From Brachycybe producta (Eukaryota > Arthropoda > Diplopoda > Playtdesmida > Andrognathidae), in the NCBI GenBank assembly GCA_036925085.1, contig JAUPFP010000087.1, positions 310,001-374,000 of the forward strand: DNA of 64,000 nt. Reading direction: 5' to 3'. The notes beneath the pieces were generated by a model. It was given only the letters and a program-made list of their open reading frames with translations. It was not told where the DNA came from and made no database searches. The translations under genes were made by a program, and so were the position numbers. Below are positions 29,761 through 41,787 of the stretch, one piece after another. Position 1 is the stretch's first letter, and the number at the start of each line of letters is the position of its first letter.

Positions 29761-32700
29761 TCACCACACATGTTTATATTTTTCTAATCTTCATCTCTCA
29801 TTTATATTGTTTTCTTGTTTTTGAATCAATTATAGTCGAGTCAGGATTTCTATGTTTTGGCTTTGGAAGAACTGAAACAAAGACCAGAATTTCAACAAAC
29901 TGGTAAGAATTAAATTATTCATAAAATAATATATATATATATATAATAATAGGTTTTAAGTGCTTTTTCATGCTATTTGTATTTTATTATTATTATTATT
30001 ATATCGTTTTCATTTTCTTCTTTAATTCTTTCTTCTTGAGTAGTGAGTGAGTGAGTGAGTGGGGTTTACGCGCCATTTAAGTCTAATGACAGCATTTTTA
30101 TTCCAGTTTTTATTGAAAACTTTAATATGGTGACAATTGTGTGTTTCAGGATGGTTTTTTTTTTAAAAAGGGGTGGGGGTGGTTGGTTAAAACACAGTGT
30201 GAGTTTAATAACCGACCGACGTGTGCGACCCACTTTGAGGCCAAAATCATTTCATTTATTTGTCAACCAAATTATCATCATCAACTGTAGTAATAATTAT
30301 ACTGTGTATAAAGAGAATGATATTATTCTATGGTGTTGGTGGCTATTAATTAACTTAAACTGGGTTCGGTTGTAATTGAAACCGTGCTAAAAAAAAAAAA
30401 AGATCAACAGGAAATGATTCTAAAGAAAAATCTCATTTTTGAGTAAAGCTCTGGTCAAGTATACGCGGACAAAGTTACAAGAAAAAAATTAATTGATTTT
30501 ATCAAAGAGGATCTAACGTAAGCTGCATATACTTGACCAGAGTTTAGATGCTGAAAGAAAAATTATCACATTTTTGGTTTTGGTTTAAGTTATAATAACT
30601 GAATTGATTATAAAATGGTAATATGTTTAATAATAATATTTTACAAAATAAAAACATATTTCTTTTTTAAATTTTTTTTTACCTGAATACAATTTTCTTT
30701 TTCAAAATCAAAACCAATCTCATTTTTTTAAATTTTGATAATTAAAGAAAAATGACGCAAACCCAAATTTCTGAGCTTAACTCCTGATGAAGAGGAGGAA
30801 GAAAGGGGGAGAGGCTGTAAAAAAAAATTATAGGAAAAATTCAATGAAACGTGTGAAATGTTTCTTGAAATAAACGAAATCGGTATAGGTAAGGTAAGGT
30901 ACATTCTTTTCACTTTAATTTGTGGTTTGTTGCCGAACATTCAAACTCAATTTGAAGTCACTTGAAAGAAAAAAAAAAAAAGTTGAAATAACCACAAGAA
31001 CGATGAAACGCAACTACGAACAACACATCTGTAGAATAAAGTGTTAAAAAACAGCATAAGTCATCGAACCGTAACCTCCTCATTTTTGTTTCATACTTGC
31101 GGAAATCGGTAAGAATCGGTAGAATACCAAACTCAATCGGATATAGTCAAAAAATTTATATATTGTAACGTCACAGCTTCATAGTTTATAAATAAGAAGA
31201 CAATTCAATCGTGTCCATGTGTGTGAATTTTATTTTCCACCTGAATTTGACGGAGAAAAAAAAAACTTCAAACACCAATTGTTGTCAGGTGTATAAAACA
31301 CACGTGTGTGAGTGAGTGACAGTCATTGGCACCTATGGCTTAAGGTATATTTAAAAAAAAAACACTCTCAAAGTCGAGAATCTCAGAAAATTGTTTGATG
31401 GGCATTCACTTTATTTGACTCACTGAAACTCCGCCCAAGCTGCTGAGATCAAAATCGCACATTTTAAGAGAGAAAAGGCTGTGGTTGGTTGCTTTTTGGA
31501 TTAAACTACAATTTGATTATCATTATTATTATTGAAGCCAACATGTTTTCATTTTAGTAAAATCTAATGACGAGGAAGAAACTGAGTTAATTTCGGTTTA
31601 TGTTTTTTTTTTAGATTCCATATTACAATATTTAAAATACATAATATAGAAATTGCATTATTAGGGATTTTTTTTAAAAAAAAATTGTGTTTTGTGATTT
31701 TGGATTTTAAAAGATCGTCTACTTTTCATTCGATAGGAATGTGCCTAAAATGAAGTAAGTAATAAATAAATTTGACACAAGTCAAAATGTATCATTTTCC
31801 AGAAATGGCAATTTAAAAATAATGAACTTTTTTTTTATAAATAAACTATATTAAATTATGAATTATCTACATTTATATTTAATAGTTATTAACAGACACT
31901 TAATAACGAAAGTAAAAAATTATGTTTTAATGTTTCCATGTGTTTTCAACTAAAAACATGCACATTTTGACTTTGTGTCGTCACTATTCTTCTGAGGATG
32001 CCAAATCCTAATGACTAAAAATTGAATGATTTAACAGAAATCAATTGCATTTTTGTTAAACCATTAACTTTTAAGAGTCAGTGAATTTAATAATTTTTAT
32101 ACCATAATTTGGTCATTGTCACTTTGTTGTCAGTATATATATTCGATGATGTTTTAAAAGTAACATCTCCCAAATTGACACAAAAAAAAGCTTTTCTATT
32201 GTTCTATATAGTTTTTTTTTTGACATAAAAAGTACATTAATTGTTGTTCTCTAAACTTTCAGAGTTCAAGTTACGAACTTCCAAAAAAAAATTTTGTTCT
32301 GCAACAAAAATTGAATGAAAAAAATATATATAATGAATAAGAATAGTGTAAAAATAAGGGTGTTAACTTTGGACAATATGATTTCATGAAAAAAAAACCC
32401 ACCATTCTATTTAGAAAAAAAAAATGAAAGAAAAAAAAAGCGTCACCCCAGAATAAAGGTGGGTTTCAGGTAAAGTAGAAAGAGAGGGGGGGAGGGAGAG
32501 AAACAAAATTATATAACAAATGGTCCATCCATCCATCCATTGTGCGTAAAAGGTCACAGAGAAAAAAATAATATGTTTATTCCATCGAATATGACGAAAA
32601 AAATAATGGAATTTATTATGCAACACATTGGGTCAAATAAAACGACAGAATTTCGATAACGATTTCGACTAAAGTTTACATGAACTTCGTAAAGTAAAAC

Positions 32701-33533
32701 GTTTTTTCGGTTTGTTAGAAACTAGAATAAGCTTAAGGGGTATTATAATAATATTCAAATTGCTTACAAAACTAGAATGGTAGAAGGTTATGCTAAAAGT
32801 TTTTTCATGACAGTATCTTAAAAAATAAAATATTCTAGTTTCTAAAACACTTTCAATGTGAATGTATATATAAAAAAAAACATTTTCCCCAGCAAATCTT
32901 TTAAAATAAACTTTTTATGACCACAACCATCTACAATACTTATTTCTAACAAAATTTTGAAAATTGTTTTTGGACATTTTTTTTTCGCTTTAATTTAGTA
33001 AATTTAGATTAGTAAATCACTGCTAATTATAATTAGTATTTTTTTCAAAAATATGATGAAGATGATGATAGATTTAAACGTTTAAATTGTAAAATAGAAT
33101 TAGATTTCATAATGAAAAGAAGTAATAATTCCCGAACAACCCGTTTCTTTTTCCGTTTCTATTTCCTAATCATAAAATATGAAATGTAATACAAGAAGGA
33201 TGTGTTATTTATTTAGGATTACAAGTCTCAATTGATGACGTAATGTCACTTCAATGTTGTTTGTTTATGCGTCATATTAAAAAAAATGTCAGTGGGACTA
33301 AGGAATAAAAACCCACATACTATATTTAATAAATGTATATTTAATTGAAATTGTTAGGGGAATGAACGCTCGAGTTAATAAGTTAGTGAAAAATGAACAA
33401 TTGTTTAATTTGTTACTCTTGAAATAAGTTGAAAAGAACAATATTAAACTGTTGGGGGCCCATCGGGGCCCCGATGCGGGTGCCAATTCATCCAAGTTGA
33501 ATGAAATGATAGATCACAGGTCAAAAGTTTTAT

Positions 33534-33588
<55 letters not shown>

Positions 33589-34767
33589 AAAACAAAAACC
33601 AAATCTGATAATCTGAAAATCAAACCTAAATCTTGTACGCTTTGTAAACCAAGCGTAAATACGACAACAAAATACAATCGAAAATAAAATTTCAGTGAAT
33701 TGCTTATTACTTTTACATTTTTTTCTTCTCCTTCTCCCTACTGTGAAAACTTGTAAATATTTATAAAATTAAGTAATATTATGAGACAACAATAATTTCG
33801 AAAGCTAAAATGCTCTATACACACACACACCAATACGTTTGTCACTTAAAATCTAGGCCAGTGGTCATTTAGTATCGTTCTATAAAAAAAAAGGGGATCA
33901 ATCGCCGTTTTAACCTACTTTTCTCCATCAATAACTGACTGACTGCTGCTATTGCTTCATAGTATAATTATCGCCATCCCCTCTCATTTGCATATCTATG
34001 TATTTTTATTATATTATAAATATTACTAAATTAGGGTAAACTGTCCTAATAAATAATAATTGTTGTATTTCCATTTTTCTATTTTTTTTTTGTCAAGCCG
34101 ACAAAAACATTTTGAATATTATGATTCCCGAACCGGATTACAGTGATTGTGAAGAAGACGAAAATCCAACAGAAACAACAACAACCACCACCACGATGAT
34201 GTCTCCACACACAAACAGACAACAACAGCAACATTCTACTAATAACGGACATTCGACCGAAGACCATATAATCGTGCCGAGGAAACTGGCAAATCCTTGT
34301 GCGGATTCAAAAGAGAAACAAAATCTTCATCGAGAATTACTATTCAATCAGAAAATGTGAGCTACTCATCATTACCGGTTTTTTTTGTGCAAATGTGTTT
34401 TAATCTTAATTTGTGTTTAATTTCAAAGAGGGAAGAATGTATTGGGACAAAAGTCGGAGTTAAAGAAGGCCATGGATAAATTTCAAGAGGATCAGAAGAA
34501 GAAAGAGTTGGAGAGTGAAAAGTTGAGCAACAGGACGAGTCTCGAAAGGAAACTGGAAGAACAGGCCAACAAGATAAAGATGGTTAGTTAACCAGAGAGA
34601 CGAATCAATGTCTTAAAATGTAGTTATGATTTGTGGTTTTCTCATAATAGTTGGAAGAGCAAGTTATACAAGAGAAATCCTCGGAGGACTCTTCTTCGAC
34701 TTCTCCGTCGCAATCGGAGTTCCATAGAGTCCATGCCAAAGTCCGAGCAAGAGTGGACACACAGTAA
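22834..34767 (+). CDS. SH3-like domain + FAM107 domain protein
   Basis: Long isoform exons: 22834-23118, 23466-23498 (an 11-codon microexon), 29836-29902, 34098-34356, 34429-34582, 34651-34767. All phases agree; 304 codons. Residues about 14-95 resemble an SH3 domain: AKRRFDP at the start, FEKGDLFEIL in the middle, HWIGVRAI and VGFVPANYV at the end. The C-terminal part is a FAM107 domain with PRKLANPC, LHRELLFNQK, GKNVLGQKSELKKAMDKF, a charged coiled coil and FHRVHAKVRARV at the end. Vertebrate FAM107A/B are small actin-associated, stress-responsive proteins with no SH3 that I know of. The middle contains an acidic segment, PDYSDCEEDENP, then a Thr run. The SH3-to-FAM107 link rests on splice phase only. 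It could instead be two overlapping transcripts that share 3' exons, as the alternative first exon suggests. Role inferred: an actin or adhesion scaffold. Confidence 0.82.
24897..25306. mobile_element. Family B inverted-repeat element, full copy
   Basis: The left end GGGTCATTACAG pairs with the right end CTGTAATGACACC. Inside are the words AAATTGTGACAGTCATA and TTTGTGACTGTCACAAAG. An internal start-like word, AGGTGTCATTGTCAC, at about 25080 suggests either nested copies or an internal duplication. No ORF. Confidence 0.6.
26390..26548 (+). CDS. Alternative first coding exon of the FAM107 gene
   Basis: ATG at 26390 opens 53 codons that end exactly at a GTAAGT donor in phase 0, the phase needed by the shared exon at 29836. 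An in-frame stop (TGA, 26375-26377) lies just upstream, and no AG acceptor lies between that stop and the ATG. The exon therefore has to start a reading frame. It encodes MLPRFPWSRRRRRDLGLERG, a Gly run, and His- and Asn-rich sequence, with no SH3. The short isoform would be 251 codons. The implied second promoter lies just upstream. Confidence 0.7.
26756..26814. repeat. 59-base foldback
   Basis: The arm CGCTAAACTCTCGAACTTT pairs with AAAGTTGTTGAGTTTAGCG with three mismatches, around a loop of about 21 bases. It lies in an intron just downstream of the alternative first exon. Confidence 0.65.
26884..27099. mobile_element. Family B inverted-repeat element, diverged copy
   Basis: The left part, ATCATTGCAGAAAG, and the right part, CTTATGGCAG...TTTCTGCAATTAAGACACC, resemble the ends of the copy at 24897-25306. 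The interior shares the ACTGTCATA and TTTGCGATTGTCATA words. Confidence 0.45.
29262..29405. mobile_element. Family B element, short copy
   Basis: It contains AAACAGAAAAAAATCATAAA and ATTGTGACAGTCATA in the same order as the copy near 25115, and ends near CCATAATGGC. It appears truncated. Confidence 0.45.
29708..29755. repeat. TA microsatellite
   Basis: About 24 perfect TA units, 80 bases upstream of the shared exon at 29836-29902. Confidence 0.95.
30449..30542. mobile_element. 94-base inverted-repeat element
   Basis: The ends CTCTGGTCAAGTATACGC and GCATATACTTGACCAGAG pair over 18 bases with one mismatch. The size is at the low end for a MITE. No second copy was noticed in the window. Confidence 0.6.
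32711..32857. mobile_element. Family A inverted-repeat element
   Basis: TTAGAAACTAGAATAAGC near 32715 and TATTCTAGTTTCTAAAACAC near 32831 face each other. A third copy of the ACTAGAATGGTAGAAGG word sits in the middle, so the element may have an internal rearrangement. Confidence 0.6.
33536..33582. repeat. GA microsatellite
   Basis: About 23 AG/GA units in a single uninterrupted run. Confidence 0.95.
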
Positions 34768-36896
34768 GATTGCAATGACCATAGACGGAGATTTGGTCAA
34801 ACTCTTTCTTCTCACTCTCTAGTTTACTCTTTGCCATCGTTCATTATTTTGATCGGAAATTCAATGGGGGTTCCCCCCTCCTTCATCGTACTTGCCTTTT
34901 TTGTACATAAAAAAATACTAATATGATTCCTCAAAAGACAAATCAGCTTATAATGAAGAGAAGTAACATTCAGGAATTTTAATGTCTAGTGGACCAATTA
35001 TTAAATTTAATACTGACCAATATACAAGTCCAGTTAAGTGTCGGTGACCATCTTTTTGTCATTTAGATTGTAAAGTTTTTTTCTTTCTTTTTCAAATATA
35101 TTTTTGAATCGTGTAAATGTTTTCTTTGCAAACTCATTTGCGTTCCAATGCAAAATTTAATTTTGTTTTATATTAACGTAATTTAGCTGAATAGGTCCTG
35201 AAAATAATTATATGTGTATAACTGAAATTAATTAATGCCATAACATTCGTTTTTGTTTTCTCCCTTGCTCGTTTTAGGTTCAGACATTTATGTTACGTTA
35301 TTAAATTCGCCTAAATAGATGTTCAGTATTATCTAGTCTTTTCAGACCTACACATCTATTCTTTTGAAAGAAGCCCATAAAAAATATGTAAAACATAACT
35401 ATCGAGTACATTACGACGACTGTTTCATACTTTGTTAACGTTCTTTTCATATTTATAAAGACTCGATTGCCAGTTTGATAACCATTTCGACCAATGTTTT
35501 AAGGCATTATTATTACTGCCACAAATTATATACGAAAATGTCACGCAATTAAAAAGACGATTGTCCGAGACGATTCGTATCGACCGCTGTTGAGCGTATT
35601 TGTCTTAACGTCTCTTTGTACCGTGTTTAGGAGGCCACACGAAGCCAACATTGCCCTTATCGTTTGAACCACTGGCTTAGGCTGGAGGTTCACTTTTACC
35701 TCGGCTCTCGTGCCTTTTTTATTCGATAGCCATATTTGTTAAAAGTTAGTAAAGTGAGATGTAATTCACACATATCTAAGGGAGTTATTCCACCAAAAAG
35801 ATTTGCTCTCGTTTGCCTCTTTGTGGTTGTGTGTTAAATGTTCATCATTGATTGTGTTTCAGAAATCGGAGCACATTTTTGCAAACTAGAAAACAATTTA
35901 AACGTAAGTTAAATCGTATACATAAAAATCAGAATCGACAATCGTCTTCCAAGAATTAAATGTTAAATTATGAAAGACATTGTGGAAAAGTAAGCGAAAG
36001 ATGCACAAAAAAGGGATGTTAAAATAAATGTTGCCTATTTTACAATAATAATTATTGTGTAATTGTGCTTAATATTAATTAATTATTAGTAAATAATAAA
36101 GAAACGCATTCATATAAAAAGATTTGTTTTTATAATTGATTGTTTTTAAACTCTAAACAACAAATGAACGATGATTTTTGACTAGAAATCTTAGTAAACT
36201 ATATAATAATTATATATACCAACCACAATTAAGAAACGACGATATTTTCTCCTCAATATCCTTGCTTTTGAAATCAAGGCCTCAAATGTCCGGACCGATC
36301 CGTTTTCGAACGACGTTCTTCTTCCTCACTCGTTTTTTGTTCTTGAAGCTGCATTTTTGTGTTTTCAAATGTTAAATGATTATTGTCTGATATTGGACCC
36401 CCTTTGCAATGAGTTCAAAGGTGCAAATATGTTTACAATGAATGAATGAACGAATGAATTTGTTCCAGTCAAAAAGACAAGTTACGCTTGTAGCATCGAG
36501 TCAGAGGGGAACGGAACGAATTGGAATATTATGATAACAAGCATTTCAATGGACTGCCCGGAAACGCCACGTCTGTGGGGCAGTCCATTGAAATGCTTGT
36601 TATCAAAATATTCCGATTCGTTCCGTTCCCTTCTGATCCGGTGCTAGAATTCTCGGGTCGACAGATGCTACAGTGTAACTTTAAGCTTGTGACGTCAAAA
36701 CGCTCTCCAAAACGTTATCATTTTGTCTTATAGAAAAGGGTTGATAGCAAAAGTTTAAAAACAATAAGGGTTTTTTTTTCTTCAATTATTTTGTTATTTT
36801 GATCAACTCGGTTGACGTCACACTGACGTAGCTTGACTACAGTGTGGCAACTATAACATTTGTCATCTAGAGAACTCTAGCCTCTAACTAGTCTCT
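34768..36896. other. Gap between the FAM107 and SLC35E3 genes (convergent)
   Basis: Both flanking genes end here, so it contains two 3' untranslated regions. An AATAAA near 36095 could serve the plus-strand gene. It also holds the long hairpin at 36480-36680 and two CRE palindromes (36690-36697, 36813-36820). The 70-codon ORF at 36521-36733 runs through the hairpin and is probably not a gene. Confidence 0.6.
36502..36635. repeat. Long near-perfect hairpin (58-base arms, 18-base loop)
   Basis: The left arm, 36502-36559, begins CAGAGGGGAACGGAACGAAT. The right arm, 36578-36635, is its reverse complement with only three mismatches. The loop is GGAAACGCCACGTCTGTG. A second, outer pair (GTTACGCTTGTAGCATC at 36481 and GATGCTACAGTGTAAC near 36664) extends the fold to about 200 bases. 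It could be a recent MITE-like insertion or a hairpin RNA locus. Sequence alone does not decide. Confidence 0.85.
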
Positions 36897-38961
<2,065 letters not shown>

Positions 38962-38968
38962 CTACACA

Positions 38969-39044
38969 ACCATAGCCTCCTTATACTATTATATATAGTA
39001 TAAGGAGGCTATGACACAACCATAGCCTCCTATAGGAAGCTATG
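38969..39044. repeat. Duplicated palindrome upstream of the SLC35E3 start
   Basis: CATAGCCTCCTTATACTAT and ATAGTATAAGGAGGCTATG form a perfect 19-base stem around a short TATAT-type loop. The motif ACACAACCATAGCCTCC then repeats and forms a second, shorter palindrome ending GGAAGCTATG. The block lies within 100 bases upstream of the ATG on the minus strand, so it is in the 5' untranslated region or promoter. Confidence 0.8.
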
Positions 39045-39301
39045 ACATCTTAAATGAACAAAAAAGGTGACACGGAATGTGACTCGAAACGAGTCACATG
39101 AAACAACAAAAAAAACATATAATCAAATTTTATATTGTTATATAATTATTAATAATTATTAATTAATCAATCAATCAATCAATCGAAATTGTGATTTTAT
39201 TATATTGTAGCGATTAAATATTGTTAATGTGGACAATGTCAATATAAACAGCCATTTTGTATCCAACTTATATTTGATTATTAAAACCCCGTGGAATAAA
39301 A

Positions 39302-39987
39302 ATGGCTTCTTCTGGTATGGTTCTCGCAAAGTGATTATCAATATCAATGAGTGAAATAAATATATAGAGGTAGCTCAACAGTTGGTAGAGCTCGTGACCA
39401 ATAGACGGCGCTATCTTCATTTAGAGCTTGCATCCTACAAGTTTTCACAATTAAATGAACATTAAAAAAAAAACAGTAGATGGCTTTGTAAAAAAAGATT
39501 CAAGTTTTTTTTTAAAAAAAATAAATACATAAATAAGATGAAATAAAGAAATCCTGGAAGAGACGGCTATAAAATTAAAACTAACTCACCCACGACGTTA
39601 TTTTCTAACATGGAGTTTTACTACCTTAATACATTTCTGTTGAAACTAGGAGGTTTTTGTTTACGAAAGACCGTTTCAGGTTTTGAGATAGGCCGTCGAT
39701 GGTGGGCGTTTTTGACTGTTTTGTCCACGTGTTTCCTCGTACAAGTCACGAAATTATCTAAGATCATCTGTTATTTTAATTTTTTAATAACAATAATGAA
39801 GATGGATTCTATTGGATTTCAACTTTGAGATTTGTGTTGTCGTCTTTCGCACTTTTGTTTTACGGTAAAAACCAATCAAATTTAAATATTCTATTGTATT
39901 TTCTAAATTATCAGCTCGACAGCGGCCGCTGTTCTTCTTCTAATCTTCGTATTCTTGTGTCAACTTCATAATTTCTTCTACAAAGAG
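39302..39987 (+). CDS. Possible small multi-pass membrane protein (tentative exons)
   Basis: Four short blocks could splice together: 39302-39314 (MASSG), 39680-39728, 39802-39864 and 39915-39987. With these borders the frame reads FEIGRRWWAFLTVLST, then WILLDFNFEICVVVFRTFVL, then STAAAVLLLIFVFLCQLHNF, ending YKE at a GTCATT site. The run of hydrophobic segments looks like a small membrane protein. Weak points: the 39728 donor is poor, the third block is open in another frame too (reading DGFYWISTLRFVLSS), and no terminal exon with a stop was found. I do not recognise the family, and the whole call may be wrong. Confidence 0.3.
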
Positions 39988-40592
39988 GTCATTATTTATT
40001 TTCATTTTTCATCTCGGTTGGGGGGGGGGGAGAGGAGGAAATTTGAGATATTTCCTCTTTCTCTTCCTCCCCCCACCCCCCTACGAGGGGTTCATTGGTC
40101 AAGTTTTAAAATCTTTCACGTCCAATGAGAAGTTATTTTTTTTTAAATATTTCTCATCATATAACGTGTAATTTTCATTTTTAATAATTCAAGATTCATC
40201 TTTATAATATTCTTTATGATTTATCTTTTTTTTTTAAATTAATAATAAGAGGTTCGTATTATTTTTTACGATCGAAGAAAATCGAAGAAAATAGAAGAAA
40301 ACGACAAAAAGGGGCGGGGCGGAGGAGGCTAGAATTAGGTCCAAATCTTAGAAATGAAATTTTGATACTTGAAGTCTCCATTTCTATTAATGGAACCGTG
40401 TTCAGTTTATAAGTTCCAAGTGTCAAATTTCACGAAATTAAGAAGTTTCTAAATCTGTTGTCAACAAATGAGGGCGCGCGTGTCTGTGTGACGTCATCGA
40501 CATGGAATGGGGTTGTCAACAGGAGCAGCATCAGCACGCGCGCGTCGAGATCGGCACGTGGACGATCATCCAGACGTGTGGGAGGATGTTAG

Positions 40593-40989
40593 TACAGGGT
40601 GTGTAAAGCCGCCGGGTATTCACCAAAAGAGAGAGAGCGAAAGAGCAAATATTTGCTCGTGCTCGCCGATGATTGCTCACTTTGCGTGTATACTGCAGCG
40701 AATATGTTCTTGCTCGCCGTTAAACCATTGTTTACAGCGAACACAAACTGCTATCATCATCACTACGATCATTTCAAAAATACAATAAATCACCATCCAC
40801 ACTGAAGTGTTACTAAAACATCTTTGATGTACCGCCATCCAACCGATCTTTTTTGAACACTGAGCGAGCGAATAATTTCTCGCGCTCGCTAACCGGTACT
40901 TACCAGACGATTATATAGAGTGAGAAATTCTTCTTGCTCGCCACGCTTTTCAATTTTTTTAGTGAATTGCCCGGCTTAAATTAACACTT
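40593..40989. mobile_element. Family E inverted-repeat element with internal GCTCGC repeats
   Basis: The left end TACAGGGTGTGTAAAGCC is followed by GCCGGGTATTCAC. The right end has GTGAATTGCCCGGCTTAAAT and then TAACACTTG. The two sides pair imperfectly over about 30 bases. The interior has four diverged repeats of a short hairpin around GCTCGC (for example GCGAGCGAATAATTTCTCGC near 40864). No real ORF. Confidence 0.65.
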
Positions 40990-41787
40990 GAAAAGATCAC
41001 TTGAGGAAAGGGAGGGGGGAAGGGGGGGGGGGGGGTACACTTCTAACGTAGAGGCTATTTTTTTTTTATCATAAATAGATTGTAATTATAAAATTTATGA
41101 ATGAATTTCTTCGTGATTTCTCCGAAAAAGATTTCTGGACGTTAGTTTTGAAAGAGTGACGTATTATTAAGAAGCACGGCCCCTGTGAGTCACACCTTAA
41201 AATGTGCCGCCCGCCTCTCTTGCTGTTGGCCATGCGGACATTCATGGAAAGGAATGGAAGTGGTGGTGGTGTCATAACGATTGTTAGTCATACCCACGCA
41301 GGCTTGCTTGCTTGCCTGCCTACTTATCAGTATATTATAGAAAGAGAGAGAGAGAGAGAAAATCGTGTGGGTGTCCAATTGGTAAGTGGGTTATTAAAGA
41401 GAAAATAACTTTTAGAAATCAAGTCAGTGTGTAGTATATACAATTTAATTCATTCATTCATGAATTTTCTGAACGCACAATTTTATATTCAAGTAACTTA
41501 GTCCGTGTTATATTTTATTTATAATAAGTCTTTTCAGTCGGTGCCAGTCTCGTCTTGTTGTTGTTGTTATTGTGTGACAAGTGAGTGTAATTTTAAATGA
41601 AGTCAGTCGAACCCACTTTTCAACAAGAGAGGAGAAGGATATAGATAGATTTCTGATTTTAAAACACTACCATTTCATTGTTTTTTCAGATTTTCTCTCT
41701 CTCTCTCTCGGTGTGTGGCTGAATCCACTTGTTTTTTTGATTTCCACTTGAAGAGAAGAGACTAAGAAGAAGAAGAAGAAGAAAAGG

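Larger units (their letters stand above)
23119..29835 (+). other. Large introns of the SH3-FAM107 gene, first part
   Basis: Non-coding except for the 33-base microexon at 23466-23498 and the alternative first exon at 26390-26548. It holds a second octamer-rich repeat copy (23990-24240), a TTA microsatellite (24537-24572), family B elements, a family A half-copy (25331-25370), a 16-G run (25676-25691), a 59-base foldback (26756-26814) and a TA microsatellite (29708-29755). Short ORFs here are low-complexity. Confidence 0.6.
29903..34097 (+). other. 4.2-kb intron of the SH3-FAM107 gene
   Basis: Non-coding. It holds a small inverted-repeat element (30449-30542), a family A element (32711-32857), a GA microsatellite (33536-33582) and many homopolymer runs. 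No exon-like ORF with good borders was seen. Confidence 0.6.

Noticed and set aside
36521-36733. 70-codon ORF across the long hairpin
   Set aside because: It exists because the two arms are reverse complements. No protein similarity was recognised, and it continues into the hairpin flank.
40507-40805. ORFs of 93 and 68 codons near 40.6 kb
   Set aside because: They run through the GCTCGC inverted-repeat element and lack any known motif.
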